A stretch of DNA of 64,000 nucleotides from Thermohahella caldifontis (GCF_041153465.1 NZ_CP154858.1:1364001-1428000), one strand, 5' to 3'; shown: positions 42,790 to 53,142, numbered from the stretch's first letter. Notes: generated from the sequence alone by a model not told the origin. Program-made: numbers and translations.

Positions 42790-44137
42790 TGTTGGGAGCA
42801 AATAAACTGTCCGGACTTGTAGCACGTGATTTGTCCGGTTTCATGATCACCAAGGAGGTGAGCCATGAGACGGACAGAACTGCTACAGGAGATCCGGAAA
42901 ATGCGATTCGAAGAAGCCTATACGGGATGGACCGAGAAACGGCTGACCCAGGAAGAGGCGGCGCGGCTGCTGGGGGTCTGTGAGCGGACCTTCCGGCGCT
43001 ATATCGACCGCTACGAGGAGGAGGGCCTCGACGGCCTGATCGACAAGCGCCTGAGTCAGGTTTCCCACCGCAAGGCCCCGGTGGATGAGGTTCTACGCCT
43101 CGAGGCGCTCTACAAGGAGCGCTACGACGGCTGGAACATCAAACACTTCTACAGCTTCTACCGCGACCGTCACGGCGGCACACGCAGCTATACCTGGGTA
43201 CGGAACACCTTGCAGAAGGCAGGCCTGGTCAAGAAGGCACCGGCTCGGGGTAAGCATCGTCGACGCCGCGAGCGGGCGCCCATGGTCGGCATGATGCTCC
43301 ACCAGGATGGCTCCACCCACGAATGGGTTCCCGGCCACCACTGGGATCTGATCATCACCTTCGATGACGCCACCTCTGAGCACTACTCCATGTTCTTCGT
43401 CGAGGAGGAAGGCACGGCTTCGAGCTTCCAGGCCATGCGAGAGGTCATCACCGATCACGGCCTTCCCTCGAGCCTCTATACCGACCGGGGCAGTCACTAC
43501 TGGCACACCCCCAAGGCCGGCGGCAAGGTCGACAAGTCCAACCTCACCCAGTTCGGCAGGGCCATGGCCCAGCTCGGGGTCGAGATGATCCCCGCCTATT
43601 CCCCCGAGGCCCGGGGCCGCTGTGAGCGCCAGTTCGCCACCCATCAGGGACGCCTGCCCAAGGAACTTGCAGCCCAGGGCATTACCACCATGGCGGCGGC
43701 CAACCGCTACCTTCGGGAGCACTACCTGCCGGCCTTCAACCGGGAGTTCTGCGTCAAACCCGCCGTCGAGGGCAGCGCCTTCGTGCCTTTCATCGGCCCT
43801 GGACTGGACGACATCCTGTGTGAGCAGTACGAACGCACCGTGAACAAGGACAACTGCGTCTCGTTCGAGGGACTCAAGCTGCAGATCCCTGCCGACCGCT
43901 ATCGGCGCCATTACGTCAAGGCCAAGGTTCGGGTACACCGTTATCCTGATCGCTCCCTGGCGATCTTCCACGGCCCCAGAAGACTGGCCAGTTACACCCC
44001 AGAAGGCCTGCCCTTCGACCCCCTCGAACCTATTGATCAGGCACCGGCCAACGTCCGCTGCCAAGTCTGATCATCAGTGGACCCAAAGCGGACAGTTTAT
44101 GTGCTACAAAACCGGACAGTTCTATTTGTTGCTAACA
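42790..44137 (+). mobile_element. Second ISNCY-type IS (1348 bp) with 17-bp target duplication
   Basis: The ends read TGTTGGGAGCAAATA and, on the other strand, TGTTAGCAACAAATA. The 17-mer CGCAGCCAGTGCCACGG flanks it at 42773-42789 and 44138-44154. Tandem subterminal CTGTCCGG-type repeats lie at both ends, the same layout as the first IS but a different sequence. It inserted at the end of smc. Confidence 0.88.
42865..44070 (+). CDS. ISNCY-family DDE transposase
   Basis: A 401-residue transposase with an N-terminal HTH ('LTQEEAARLLGVCERTFRRYI'). The DDE residues are in 'HQDGSTHEWVPG', 'LYTDRGSHYWHT' and 'EARGRCERQFATHQGRL'. GGAGG precedes the ATG. It differs clearly from the transposase at 16.1-17.4 kb, so the two IS belong to different subgroups. 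No frameshift is seen. It is transcribed opposite to smc and zipA. Confidence 0.9.
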   Translation: MRRTELLQEIRKMRFEEAYTGWTEKRLTQEEAARLLGVCERTFRRYIDRYEEEGLDGLIDKRLSQVSHRKAPVDEVLRLEALYKERYDGWNIKHFYSFYRDRHGGTRSYTWVRNTLQKAGLVKKAPARGKHRRRRERAPMVGMMLHQDGSTHEWVPGHHWDLIITFDDATSEHYSMFFVEEEGTASSFQAMREVITDHGLPSSLYTDRGSHYWHTPKAGGKVDKSNLTQFGRAMAQLGVEMIPAYSPEARGRCERQFATHQGRLPKELAAQGITTMAAANRYLREHYLPAFNREFCVKPAVEGSAFVPFIGPGLDDILCEQYERTVNKDNCVSFEGLKLQIPADRYRRHYVKAKVRVHRYPDRSLAIFHGPRRLASYTPEGLPFDPLEPIDQAPANVRCQV

Positions 44138-47100
44138 CGCAGCCAGTGCCACGGCTTCGTCCACATCTACCGCGACCAGTCTGGAAACGCCCGGTTCGTG
44201 CATGGTCACGCCCATCAGCTGGTCCGCGGCTTCCATGGCCAGCTTGTTGTGCGTGATGTAGATGAACTGCACGTGTTCCGACATTTCCTTGACCATGGCG
44301 GCATAGCGTCCCACGTTGGCGTCATCCAGCGGTGCGTCCACCTCGTCCAGCATGCAGAACGGTGCCGGATTGAGCTGGAAGATGGCAAAGACCAGCGCGA
44401 TGGCCGTGAGCGCCTTTTCACCGCCCGAAAGCAGATGGATGGTGCTGTTCTTCTTGCCGGGAGGCCGGGCCATGATGGCGACCCCGGTCTCGAGCAGGTC
44501 ATCACCGGTCAGTTCCAGATAGGCGCTGCCGCCGCCGAAGACCTTGGGAAAGAGCCGTTGCAGACCGGCATTGACAGTATCAAAGGTCTCCTTGAAGCGG
44601 GCCCGGGTTTCCCGGTCGATCTTGCGGATGGCTTCTTCCAGGGTGGCGAGGGCTTCTTCCAGATCGGCTGCCTGCTCGTCGAGATACTGCTTGCGTTCCA
44701 GCTGCTGTTCATATTCCTCAATGGCGGCCAGGTTGATGGACCCGAGCCGTGAAACCCGGCTGGCAATCTGGGCCAGCTCGGATTCAAGATTGTCTTCCCG
44801 GTCCGCTTCCGTCAGCATGCCCAGCACAGCGTGGAGGTCATAGCCATCCTTTGCGAGCTGTTCACGCTGTGCATTGCGCTGCAGTGTCAGGGCCTGCAGG
44901 GCCAGGCGGCGCTCCTCAAGCTGGTTGCGCAAGGTCTGGATGCGCTGCTCGTTCCCGAAGCGTTCCTGTTCCAGTTCCCGGAGTCGGTGCTGAACGTCTT
45001 CCATCTGTCTGCGGGCCGCTTCCAGTGCTTCCTCCTGACGAATGCGCAGGGCAAGCAGCTGATCCAGCTCCGCCTTCAGCGCATCATCCGGGGAAGACAG
45101 CGCTTCCCGCTGCTCTCTGAGCATGTCCGTCTGCGCCCGGGTTCGGGAAAGGCCCTGCCGGGTCTTTTCGACGGCCGCCCGGAGCGCTTCCTGACGCGAT
45201 TTCAGTGTCGTGTGCTGGAGCTGAAGCTGGTGCACGCGCTCACGTGCGTGGCGGTGAGCTGCCCGGACCGTATCCAGACGAATTCTGAGGTCATCCCGGG
45301 CCGTGAGCAGGGTTTCCCGGCGATCGGCCTCCTGCTCAAGCCTGCTCACGGCCTCGTCCCAGGCTTCCCGGGCCGTTTCCAGCTCCATGCGCAGGTCTTC
45401 TTCCAGGCAGCCGGTCTCCTCCAGCTCCTGCGCGACCTGCTCTGCCCGGGCGCGAAGGTCATCCCGTTTCTGTTCGAGGGACTCCACCCGGGCGGTCAGG
45501 CTCACTACCTTGTCCTGCCAGATGCGCAGCGTCTGCTCCGCTTCCCGGAGCGCTTCCCGCAGTGCCTGACGCCGTCCATCGGTTTCCTCACGGGCGCTGA
45601 CCAGTGCCTGAAGACGGGCTTCCAGTTCGGCCTGGCGCTGCAGCACCTGCTCAAGCGCCTGCCTGCGCAGCAGCAGGCTATCCTCTGCATCACCGGCAGG
45701 CGTCGACAACCAGTCGCGACCCACCTGATGGCCCTGCGGTGTGACCCACCAAGTGCCGGGCGCCAGTTCATGACGGCGCGCCAGCGCCTCATCCAGAGAA
45801 GCGGCGCAACGCGCCCCGCGAAGCCAGTCCGCCACAGCCCGTGGCGCGGTCACCTGCCGGATCAGCGCATCTTCCGGCCAGGTGCCCCCCTCCGCGTCCG
45901 TGACCGGTGCGGTGGTGGTGAACCAGACCGGTTGTCCGGGCAAATCGCCCGGCAGGGCGTCACCCGTTATCCAGGCTTCACGCAAGCGGCTGTCCAGAAC
46001 CGCCTCGAGCGCCACCTCCCAGCCCGGGTTGACCCGAACCTGCTCCGCCAGGGGCGTGAGCTCAACACCAGCGCTGCGCGCCCAGGTCTCAACCTTTGCG
46101 GCAGAGGCGCTCTGCGCAATCAACGTTTCCAGAGAGGCCCGCTGCCCGGCCAGCCCGGCAAGTTGCCGCTCTGCCTGTGACTGCATGTCGAGATGATCCT
46201 GCCACTGCCTTTCCGTTTCCTGCAGCTCCGCAGCCTGGGACTCCCGCCTTGCCTGCCACTCCGCCAGCGAGGCACTTGCCTCTTCCAGTTCCGCCCGGTG
46301 CGCCCGGATATCCTGCTCTACCGATTCCGTATCCAGTGAGGAGAGGCTGTCCTGCAGGCGACGCCTGCGCTCGACCAGATCCTGAATCCGCTGCTCGATG
46401 CGCTGCACGTTGGCCTGAGCACGCTCGGCGGCATTACGCAGATCCGCCGTTTCCGCATTGAACGCATCCCAGCGCTCCTGCCAGTCCTGCATGGCCTGCT
46501 CGGCGTCTTCCAGCGCAAGGGCGTGTTCTTCCTCGGCAAAGCGCAGTTCCTCGAGCTCCGGCACGATCAGCTCAAGCTCTTCCTCGACCAGCGCCAGCGC
46601 TTCCCGTTCCCGGGTCAGTTCCTCGTTGAGCTGGGCCATCTGCGACTGAAGTGCCTGTTCATCCTGATCCAGCTGGGCCAGACGCTCCGCCGTGTTCTGA
46701 ATTTGCTGCTCGATACGTGCCAGACGGCTGCTGGTGTCGTAGAAACGGGCCTGAGCGGCATCCAGTGCACGGGACTGGTCATCCTGGGCCTGGAGTGCGG
46801 CTTCCCGCTGTCCGTCCAAGGTCAGCCTGACGTTGAGTTCATCTTCAAGCCGATGTTCCACCTCTGCCACGGCGGCCTCTGCCGCACGAGTCTGCTCGTC
46901 CAGGGACTGCCAGCGCAGGGCAGCAAGCTTGGCCCCCAGCAGGCGCTCATCCGCCTTCAGGGCCTTGTAACGCTCCGCATCCCGGGCCTGACGCTGGAGC
47001 TTTTCAAGCTGCCGCCCCAGCTCCTCGCGCACATCCTTCAGGCGCTCGAGGTTTTCCTGGGTGCGGCGGATGCGCGATTCGGTTTCCTTGCGGCGTTCCT

Positions 47101-47619
47101 TGTAGCGTGAAATGCCAGCGGCTTCTTCCAGAAAGATGCGCAGATCTTCAGGCCGGGATTCGATGAGCCTGGATATCATGCCCTGTTCGATGATGGCATA
47201 ACTGCGCGGCCCCAGACCGGTGCCCAGGAACAGATCGGTGACATCCTTGCGGCGGCACTTGCTGCCGTTGATGAAGTACTGTGACTGGCCGTCCCGGGTC
47301 ACGCGGCGCTTGATGGAGACTTCCGTGTAGGCCGCATATTCGCCCCGGAGCTTGCCTTCGCTGTTGTCGAACACCAGTTCGATACTGGCCTGCCCCACCG
47401 GCTTGCGTGCGGTTGAGCCGTTGAAAATCACGTCCGTCATGGATTCGCCGCGCAGGTTGCGGGCCGAAGACTCCCCATGACCCAGCGCACGGCATCAATG
47501 ATGTTGGATTTGCCGCAGCCGTTGGGCCCCACGATGGCTGACATGTTGGTGGGGAAGCTCACGGTCGTGGGGTCCACGAACGATTTGAATCCGGCGAGCT
47601 TGATGGCCTTGAGCCGCAT
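44132..47619 (-). pseudogene. smc: Chromosome condensation ATPase Smc (one missing base near 5' end; IS at stop)
   Basis: Read across one frameshift it is about 1162 residues, the Pseudomonas length. The N-terminal frame holds Walker A 'GPNGCGKSNIID' (about 31-42). The coding then shifts at the G4 run at 47473-47476, where an added base restores 'GESSARNLRGESM'. The coiled-coil arms, hinge and C-terminal 'LLSGGEKALTA' with Walker B 'CMLDEVDAPLDD' follow. The final Leu-stop is replaced by Cys-TAG supplied by the IS. The error is probably technical because smc is usually important. An alternative TTG start lies at 47628. Confidence 0.88.
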
Positions 47620-47624
47620 CGCTG

Positions 47625-48331
47625 TCAACCCGCTCCCGTGGCCTGCCCGGCATTCACGCCGCCGTGCTCTGCCAGTGTATCCACAACGGACAGGATGAGG
47701 GCGCGCTGATCTGCGGCAAATGCCGTGATGAGTTTATCGGCAGCCTGCAGGTCCTTCTCCTGAACGACTTTCACCAGGCTGTTGAAAAATTTCATGGAAC
47801 GGAACAGCTCGTCCGGGCGCCGGGTGACGGCCAGGTAGTAGGTCCGGCTGATCGCCGGCCGCAGGTTGTCCAAAGTATCCTGCAGGTAGGGATTGGCCAC
47901 CCGCTCATGACACAGCCGCATCATCTCGAACCCGGCCTCGATGATGGCAAAGAGATCACGCTCTTCCGCCAGGATCAGCTTGTTGAGCCGCTGCAACTGG
48001 TTGACCAGGGCAACGATATCCGTTTCATCCCAGACCGCCATGAACCGGTTGACCAGGAGCTTGAGCAGGACTTCATACAGGTCGTAGAGGGCGGCAACGT
48101 GCTCTCGTGTCAGTTTTGACACGGCTGCCCCCGGCGCGGAAAGATGTCCACCAGATAGCGGCGCTCCAATATCAGCAGGGCTTCACGCACCGAACCGCGG
48201 CTGACCTGAAGCTCATTGGCCACACGCATTTCCTGTATTCGCTCGCCCGGCCTGAGCTGACCGTTGATGATCTGACGCCCGACATGCTGCGCGATCTGCT
48301 CGGCCAGACTCTCAGGTGCCTGAAACTGCAT
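47625..48331 (-). pseudogene. FadR/GntR-family transcriptional regulator (one missing base)
   Basis: The N-terminal 70 residues are a GntR winged HTH ('AEQIAQHVGRQIINGQLRPGERIQEMRVANELQVSRGSVREALLIL'), ending 'DIFPRRG'. The C-terminal frame continues 'AAVSKLTREHVAALYDLYEVLL' into a helical FCD-type effector domain. The two are joined by one missing G in the G5 run near 48131-48136; the repaired product is 235 residues. It lies just upstream of smc on the same strand, as in Pseudomonas. The regulated genes are unknown. It is most likely intact in the organism. Confidence 0.85.
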
Positions 48332-48555
48332 CGCTCTCCCATCCTCCTGCGCACATTGTGCGGCATTCTAGCACACCCTCACGGGAACTCACGCGCCTGT
48401 CGCAACGGGGCGGCTTCTTTCCTGCCCCCGGAACGGTCAAACAGGATGGCACGCCCCGGGGATCACCGTCAAACTTCCGTCATCCTCCAGAAACAGAGGC
48501 AGAAAGCTGCCGGAATTCAAAACCTATCTATTTGTTTTTAATGTCTTATTGGAAT

Positions 48556-48571
48556 TTGGCACAGGCTTCGC
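48556..48571 (+). promoter_or_regulatory. Candidate sigma-54 promoter for diguanylate cyclase
   Basis: TTGGCAC-N5-TCGC with GG at 48558-48559 and GC at 48570-48571: correct -24/-12 spacing with one mismatch in the -12 box. It lies 38 bp before the cyclase ATG. The rest of the 277-bp gap 48332-48608 shows no other clear signal. Confidence 0.5.
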
Positions 48572-48608
48572 TAATTACCTGACAGAAACCCGGTTCGGAG
48601 TCAGGATC

Positions 48609-49553
48609 ATGACACAAGGTCAACGCGAAACCCATACAGTGAGTCAGAATGTTGTCGCGCTCAATCTGAAGGGCGCACAGAGCACCATCGCTCCGCTCAC
48701 CACACTGGAACGTGTCCAGCTGGATCTGCTGCAAAAACTGCAGCGCACGCTGGTCCTGGAAGAGCTTGTGGCCCTGTTCTCGGAGCAGCTTCAGCAACTG
48801 GTACCCCATGACAGCTACTGCTACCTCTACCGGGATCTGACCGTTCGCACGACACACCCCCAGCGGGCCTCCCACAACGCCCGCTACAACCTGACGCTGG
48901 ATGATCAGTATCTGGGCGAAATGGTACTCTACCGGCAGACGCGCTTTGACGAGAGCGAGCTGCACCTTATTGAGTCCCTGCTCGGCACCCTGGTTTACCC
49001 GCTGCGCAATACGCTGCTGTATCAGGATGCCGTCAATGCTGCCATGACGGATGCCCTGACCGGTGCCGGCAATAAGCGCGCCTTCGACTACAATCTGCAT
49101 CGCGAAGTGGCCCTGGCCCGGCGCCATCGCACTGAACTGTCACTGATCATGTTCGACGTGGACTGGTTCAAGCGCATCAACGATACCTACGGACACGCGG
49201 CGGGCGACGAAGTGCTGCGGGAAATGAGCGAGCTGGTGCGTGACAACCTGCGCCAGACCGACCAGTTGTTCCGCTTTGGCGGTGAAGAATTCGTGGTCTT
49301 GCTGGGCAAGACCAACCTGCCTCAGGCACGGCTGGTCGCCGAACGGATCCGTACAGCCGTCGCCAACTACACCTTCCTGAAGGGGAAAGAGGATATCCGC
49401 ACCAGCATCAGTGCGGGCATCACTCACCTGCAGGCCGGCGACACGCGCGACACGCTGATCAGGCGTGCCGATGACGCCCTGTATGAAGCCAAGCGCAGCG
49501 GCCGCAATCGTGTCATGGCCGCCGCACAGCCCCGGGCTGCCGATCAGCTCTGA
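48609..49553 (+). CDS. Soluble diguanylate cyclase (GGDEF) with GAF-like N-terminus
   Basis: A 314-residue protein. Residues about 30-140 form a GAF-like sensory domain ('LEELVALFSEQLQQLVPHDSYCYLYRD', 'LHLIESLLGTLVYPLRNTLLYQ'). The GGDEF domain follows with GGEEF intact and an RxxD inhibitory site (RQTD) five residues upstream. No membrane helices are present. It converges with rluB and overlaps its end by 10 bp. Confidence 0.9.
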   Translation: MTQGQRETHTVSQNVVALNLKGAQSTIAPLTTLERVQLDLLQKLQRTLVLEELVALFSEQLQQLVPHDSYCYLYRDLTVRTTHPQRASHNARYNLTLDDQYLGEMVLYRQTRFDESELHLIESLLGTLVYPLRNTLLYQDAVNAAMTDALTGAGNKRAFDYNLHREVALARRHRTELSLIMFDVDWFKRINDTYGHAAGDEVLREMSELVRDNLRQTDQLFRFGGEEFVVLLGKTNLPQARLVAERIRTAVANYTFLKGKEDIRTSISAGITHLQAGDTRDTLIRRADDALYEAKRSGRNRVMAAAQPRAADQL

Positions 49554-50398
49554 CGGGAACGCCGGTGTCCTGCCGGTCGCGCCGGCCGGGGTGACTTGCG
49601 GGTCTGCCGCTTGCGTTCGTGAGTATCCGGTTGCCGGGTCTTGCGTGCGGGCAGGCCGGCCATGTCATACAGCACGTTGAGATCCGCCTGGCTCATCCAT
49701 TCCCATTGCCCCATGCGGATGCGTGAAGGCAGGAAGATGAAGCCGTAGCGCACCCGCTTGAGCCGGTTCACCACGAACCCCTGGGATTCGAAGATCCGCC
49801 GGACTTCCCGGTTCTTGCCTTCCTTGATGGTGACGTGATACCAGTGGTTGGCACCACTGCCGCCGCCATCCGAAATATCCGAGAAGCGGGCGATGCCATC
49901 CTCGAGCAGGACGCCTTCCTTCATGCGATTGAGCGCATCTTCATCGGCCACACCGAGGATCCGGACGGCATACTCCCGGTCGATACCCGTCGAGGGGTGC
50001 ATGAGCCGGTTGGCGAGCTCGCCGTCGGTGGTGAAGATAAGCAATCCCGTGGAGTTGATGTCCAGACGCCCGACCGAGATCCAGCGGCCCACCGGCGGTT
50101 TGGGCAGCCGGTCAAAGACCGTTGGCCGCCCTTCCGGATCATTGCGTGTGGTGACTTCACCTTCCGGCTTGTTGTACACCAGTGCATACACTGGGGCATC
50201 TTCCTTGTCCCGAACGGGCTTGCCATCCACCATGATGCGGTCCGATGACGAAACGCGCTGCCCCAGCGTGGCCACCTGGCCGTTCACCGTGACACGCCCT
50301 TCCCCGATCCAGCGTTCTGCCTCCCGGCGGGAACAGACCCCGATCCGGGAAAGCACTTTCTGCAGCTTTTCGGTGCTGCCATCCGTTAAGTCAGTCAT
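49544..50398 (-). CDS. rluB: 23S rRNA pseudouridine-2605 synthase RluB
   Basis: A 284-residue enzyme. The S4 RNA-binding domain is at the N-terminus ('KLQKVLSRIGVCSRREAERWIGEGRVTVNG'). The catalytic Asp is in 'VGRLDINSTGLLIFTTDGELAN'. The C-terminal 50 residues are a basic tail typical of RluB. It overlaps scpB by four bases and is the last gene of the trpS-scpA-scpB-rluB run. Confidence 0.93.
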   Translation of the reverse strand: MTDLTDGSTEKLQKVLSRIGVCSRREAERWIGEGRVTVNGQVATLGQRVSSSDRIMVDGKPVRDKEDAPVYALVYNKPEGEVTTRNDPEGRPTVFDRLPKPPVGRWISVGRLDINSTGLLIFTTDGELANRLMHPSTGIDREYAVRILGVADEDALNRMKEGVLLEDGIARFSDISDGGGSGANHWYHVTIKEGKNREVRRIFESQGFVVNRLKRVRYGFIFLPSRIRMGQWEWMSQADLNVLYDMAGLPARKTRQPDTHERKRQTRKSPRPARPAGHRRSRQS

Positions 50399-51003
50399 GT
50401 TGCCTCTTGTGTTTCCGTATCCGGAGCCGGCATGTCGTCGCCCTTCTCACCAAAGAGTTCCTGCGCCAGATGTTCCGGGTCGCGCAGTTCGGCAAGCGGC
50501 GGAAGATCATCCAGCCCCGTGAGATTAAAATAGTCCAGAAAATGTCGTGTGGTGGCATAAATGGCCGGCCGGCCGGGAACATCCTTGTGGCCCACGACGC
50601 GTATCCAGCCATGATCCAGCAACGTGCGCATGATCTGACTGCTGACGCTGACCCCGCGGATATCCTCGATCTCGCCACGCGTCACCGGCTGTCGATAGGC
50701 AATGATGGCCAGGGTTTCCATGAATGCCCGGCTGTAGCGCGGCACCTTTTCCTGTTCCAGTTGCTGCACCCAGTCGGAGAATTCCGCCCGAACCTGAAAC
50801 CGGAAGCCTGAGGCCACCTGAACCAGCTCCAGCGCGCTGCCCTCTGCATAACGCTGTTGCAGGGCCTCGACGGCCTCTTTGACTTCCTTCCGGGTGACCG
50901 GCATCCTGGCATTCACCGCGTCCTGCAACGCATCCAGCGGCAAAGGCGCATCCGCTGCAAAGATCAGCGCCTCGACAATCTGCTCAAGTGGTGGCGGCTG
51001 CAT
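50395..51003 (-). CDS. scpB: Segregation and condensation protein B
   Basis: A 202-residue kleisin-associated protein of the Smc-ScpA-ScpB complex. Two winged helices are visible ('IVEALIFAADAPLPLDALQDAVN', 'RAFMETLAIIAYRQPVTRGEIEDIRGVSVSSQIMRTLLDHGWIRVVG') and an acidic tail follows. I chose the ATG at 51003 (MQPPPLEQ) as it has a purine-rich site upstream and fits the family start. It overlaps scpA. Confidence 0.93.
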   Translation of the reverse strand: MQPPPLEQIVEALIFAADAPLPLDALQDAVNARMPVTRKEVKEAVEALQQRYAEGSALELVQVASGFRFQVRAEFSDWVQQLEQEKVPRYSRAFMETLAIIAYRQPVTRGEIEDIRGVSVSSQIMRTLLDHGWIRVVGHKDVPGRPAIYATTRHFLDYFNLTGLDDLPPLAELRDPEHLAQELFGEKGDDMPAPDTETQEAT

Positions 51004-51823
51004 CGTCGACTTCCTCTTCCCGGCTTGCCCGTGCCCGGACATGAATGGGTGAAAACGGTTCGTTCTGGATCAGTTCAACCACGCTTTCCTTGACCAGCTC
51101 CAGCAGCGCCAGAAAGGTGACCACGACGCCAAGCCGCCCCTCCTCGGGCCGGAACAGGGCCACAAAGGGGACAAACTGTTCGTGATTCAGGCGCTCCAGA
51201 ATCTGACTCATGCGCTCCCGTGTGGACAGTTTCTCCCGCTCCACATGGTGGTGCCCCCGAAGACTGGCACGCCTGAGCACATCCCGCATGGCATCGAGCA
51301 GTTCTCCGAGAGAGACCTGCGGGCGTGGCGCCTCCCGCTTCACCTTAGGCCGGGCAACCTGAGCGGCAAACACATCCCGCTCCAGCCTCGGCAATGCGTC
51401 CAGGTCCTCGGCGGCCTGCTTGTAACGTTCATATTCCAGCAGGCGACGCAGCAGCTCCGCCCGCGGATCGTCCTCTTCCTCTTCCGCCTCCTGCCTGCGC
51501 GGCAGCAGAAAGCGGCTCTTGATTTCCGCCAGCGTGGCGGCCATGACCAGATACTCGGCCGCCAGCTCGAAGCGCATGGCTTCCATCACCCGGATGTACT
51601 CCATGTACTGCTCGGTCACGGCGGAAACATCCACAGCCAGAATATCCATGTTTTGCTTGCGGATCAGATAGAGGAGCAGATCCAGCGGCCCCTCAAAGGT
51701 GGTGAGAAAGACTTCCAGGGCATCCGGGGGAATGTACAGATCCTGTGGCAGCTCACGGATCGGCTCTTCACCGACCCGTGCGATGACCTCACCTGCCGGG
51801 GTGTCGGATGCCATGGCGGGCAT
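50984..51823 (-). CDS. scpA: Segregation and condensation protein A (kleisin)
   Basis: A 279-residue kleisin bridging the Smc heads. The N-terminal domain reads 'VFLTTFEGPLDLLLYLIRKQNMDILAVDVSAVTEQYMEYI' and the C-terminus carries the winged helix that binds the Smc head. The start ATG at 51823 overlaps the trpS stop (TAATG); a second ATG nine bases downstream is possible. Smc itself is encoded 7 kb upstream in the same window. Confidence 0.94.
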   Translation of the reverse strand: MPAMASDTPAGEVIARVGEEPIRELPQDLYIPPDALEVFLTTFEGPLDLLLYLIRKQNMDILAVDVSAVTEQYMEYIRVMEAMRFELAAEYLVMAATLAEIKSRFLLPRRQEAEEEEDDPRAELLRRLLEYERYKQAAEDLDALPRLERDVFAAQVARPKVKREAPRPQVSLGELLDAMRDVLRRASLRGHHHVEREKLSTRERMSQILERLNHEQFVPFVALFRPEEGRLGVVVTFLALLELVKESVVELIQNEPFSPIHVRARASREEEVDDAAATT

Positions 51824-53040
51824 TACCGTGAGTAGGCCAGCCCCATGGCCTGACGCACTTCATCCAGGGTATCGCCGGCCACATCCCTCGCCTTTTCGGA
51901 GCCCTCCACGAGAATGCTGCGCACGATATCCGGATTCTCCTCGAAGTGTCGCGCGCGCTCGCAGATCGGGCGCTGCTCCTCGATGATGGCATCCGCCAGA
52001 GGCTTCTTGCACTCGATGCAACCAATGCCGGCAGAGCGGCAGCCCTGCTGCACCCACTCACGGGTCTCGTCATCGGAATAGACCTCGTGCAGCTTCCAGA
52101 CCGGGCACTTCTCGGGATCACCGGGATCCGTGCGCCGGACACGCTGCGGGTCGGTCTGCATGGTGCGGATTTTCTCGGCCACACTGTCCGGAGACTCTCG
52201 CAAGCCAATGGTGTTGTTGTACGACTTGGACATCTTCTGGCCATCCAGGCCGGGCATCTTGGCCTGCGGAGTCAGAAGCGCCTGAGGCTCCGGAAGGATC
52301 ACACGACCACTGCCCTCAAGATATCCAAAAAGGCGTTCACGGTCGCCAAGCGACAGGTTCTGCTGCTCTGCCAGCAGTGCGCGCGCAGTTTCCAGCGCTG
52401 ATTCATCGCCCTGCTCCACATAGCGCTTGCGCAGGGAGGTGTAGAGCCTGGCGGCTTTCTTGCCCATCTTGCGCAGGGCTGCCTGTGCCAGTTCCTCGAA
52501 ATCCGGCTCGCGGCCATAGAGGTAATTGAACCGCCGGGCCAGCTCACGCGTCATTTCAATATGCGACACCTGATCCGCACCGACCGGCACCCGACCGGCC
52601 TTGTAGATCAGGATATCGGCAGCCTGAAGCAGTGGATAGCCGAGAAAACCGTAAGTGGCCAGATCCTTTTCCTTCAGTTTTTCCTGCTGATCCTTGTAGG
52701 TGGGCACCCGCTCAAGCCAGCCCAGCGGGGTGATCATGGAGAGCAACAGGTGAAGTTCGGCATGCTCGGGCACACGGGACTGCACGAAAAGCGTGGCACT
52801 GCCGGGATCGACGCCCGCCGCCAGCCAGTCGATGACCATATCCCAGACCGCGTCTTCAATGCCGCGGGGATCTTCGTAATGGGTCGTCAGGGCGTGCCAG
52901 TCGGCCACAAAAAAGAAGCACTCATATTCGTGCTGCAGTTTGATCCAGTTCTTGAGTACGCCATGATAGTGCCCGAGGTGCAGCTTTCCCGTGGGGCGCA
53001 TGCCGGACAGCACGCGATTCTGCGATTGCGCGGAACTCAC
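51823..53040 (-). CDS. trpS: Tryptophanyl-tRNA synthetase
   Basis: A 405-residue class I synthetase. The HIGH-type motif is in 'GKLHLGHYHGVL' and the KMSKS motif in 'GLDGQKMSKSYNN'. It belongs to the longer TrpRS type common in pseudomonads. I chose GTG at 53040 because GGAG lies seven bases upstream and the family begins there; an upstream start would read through the terminator region. The gene is preceded by a strong terminator at 53090-53121. Confidence 0.94.
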   Translation of the reverse strand: MSSAQSQNRVLSGMRPTGKLHLGHYHGVLKNWIKLQHEYECFFFVADWHALTTHYEDPRGIEDAVWDMVIDWLAAGVDPGSATLFVQSRVPEHAELHLLLSMITPLGWLERVPTYKDQQEKLKEKDLATYGFLGYPLLQAADILIYKAGRVPVGADQVSHIEMTRELARRFNYLYGREPDFEELAQAALRKMGKKAARLYTSLRKRYVEQGDESALETARALLAEQQNLSLGDRERLFGYLEGSGRVILPEPQALLTPQAKMPGLDGQKMSKSYNNTIGLRESPDSVAEKIRTMQTDPQRVRRTDPGDPEKCPVWKLHEVYSDDETREWVQQGCRSAGIGCIECKKPLADAIIEEQRPICERARHFEENPDIVRSILVEGSEKARDVAGDTLDEVRQAMGLAYSR

Positions 53041-53089
53041 TGTATCTCCTGTCAGTTTCCAGCCGGTTTGATGAAAACCGGAGTATAAC

Positions 53090-53121
53090 AAAAAACCCGC
53101 ACAGAAACGTGCGGGTTTTTT
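53090..53121. terminator. Bidirectional intrinsic terminator
   Basis: CCCGCAC (53096-53102) and GTGCGGG (53109-53115) form a 7-bp stem, flanked by six A residues on one side and six T on the other, so it can work on both strands. It separates the acyl-CoA dehydrogenase operon from trpS. Confidence 0.85.
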
Positions 53122-53142
53122 GAGGTGATGCCCGGAACGCGA

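Noticed and set aside
44132..47440. smc as a truly dead gene
   Set aside because: Everything except one base in a G4 run is intact, the repaired length equals family length, and the IS changes only the last residue.
47437..47628. A separate 63-residue P-loop protein upstream of smc
   Set aside because: It is the N-terminus of Smc ending at a one-base deletion, not a separate gene.
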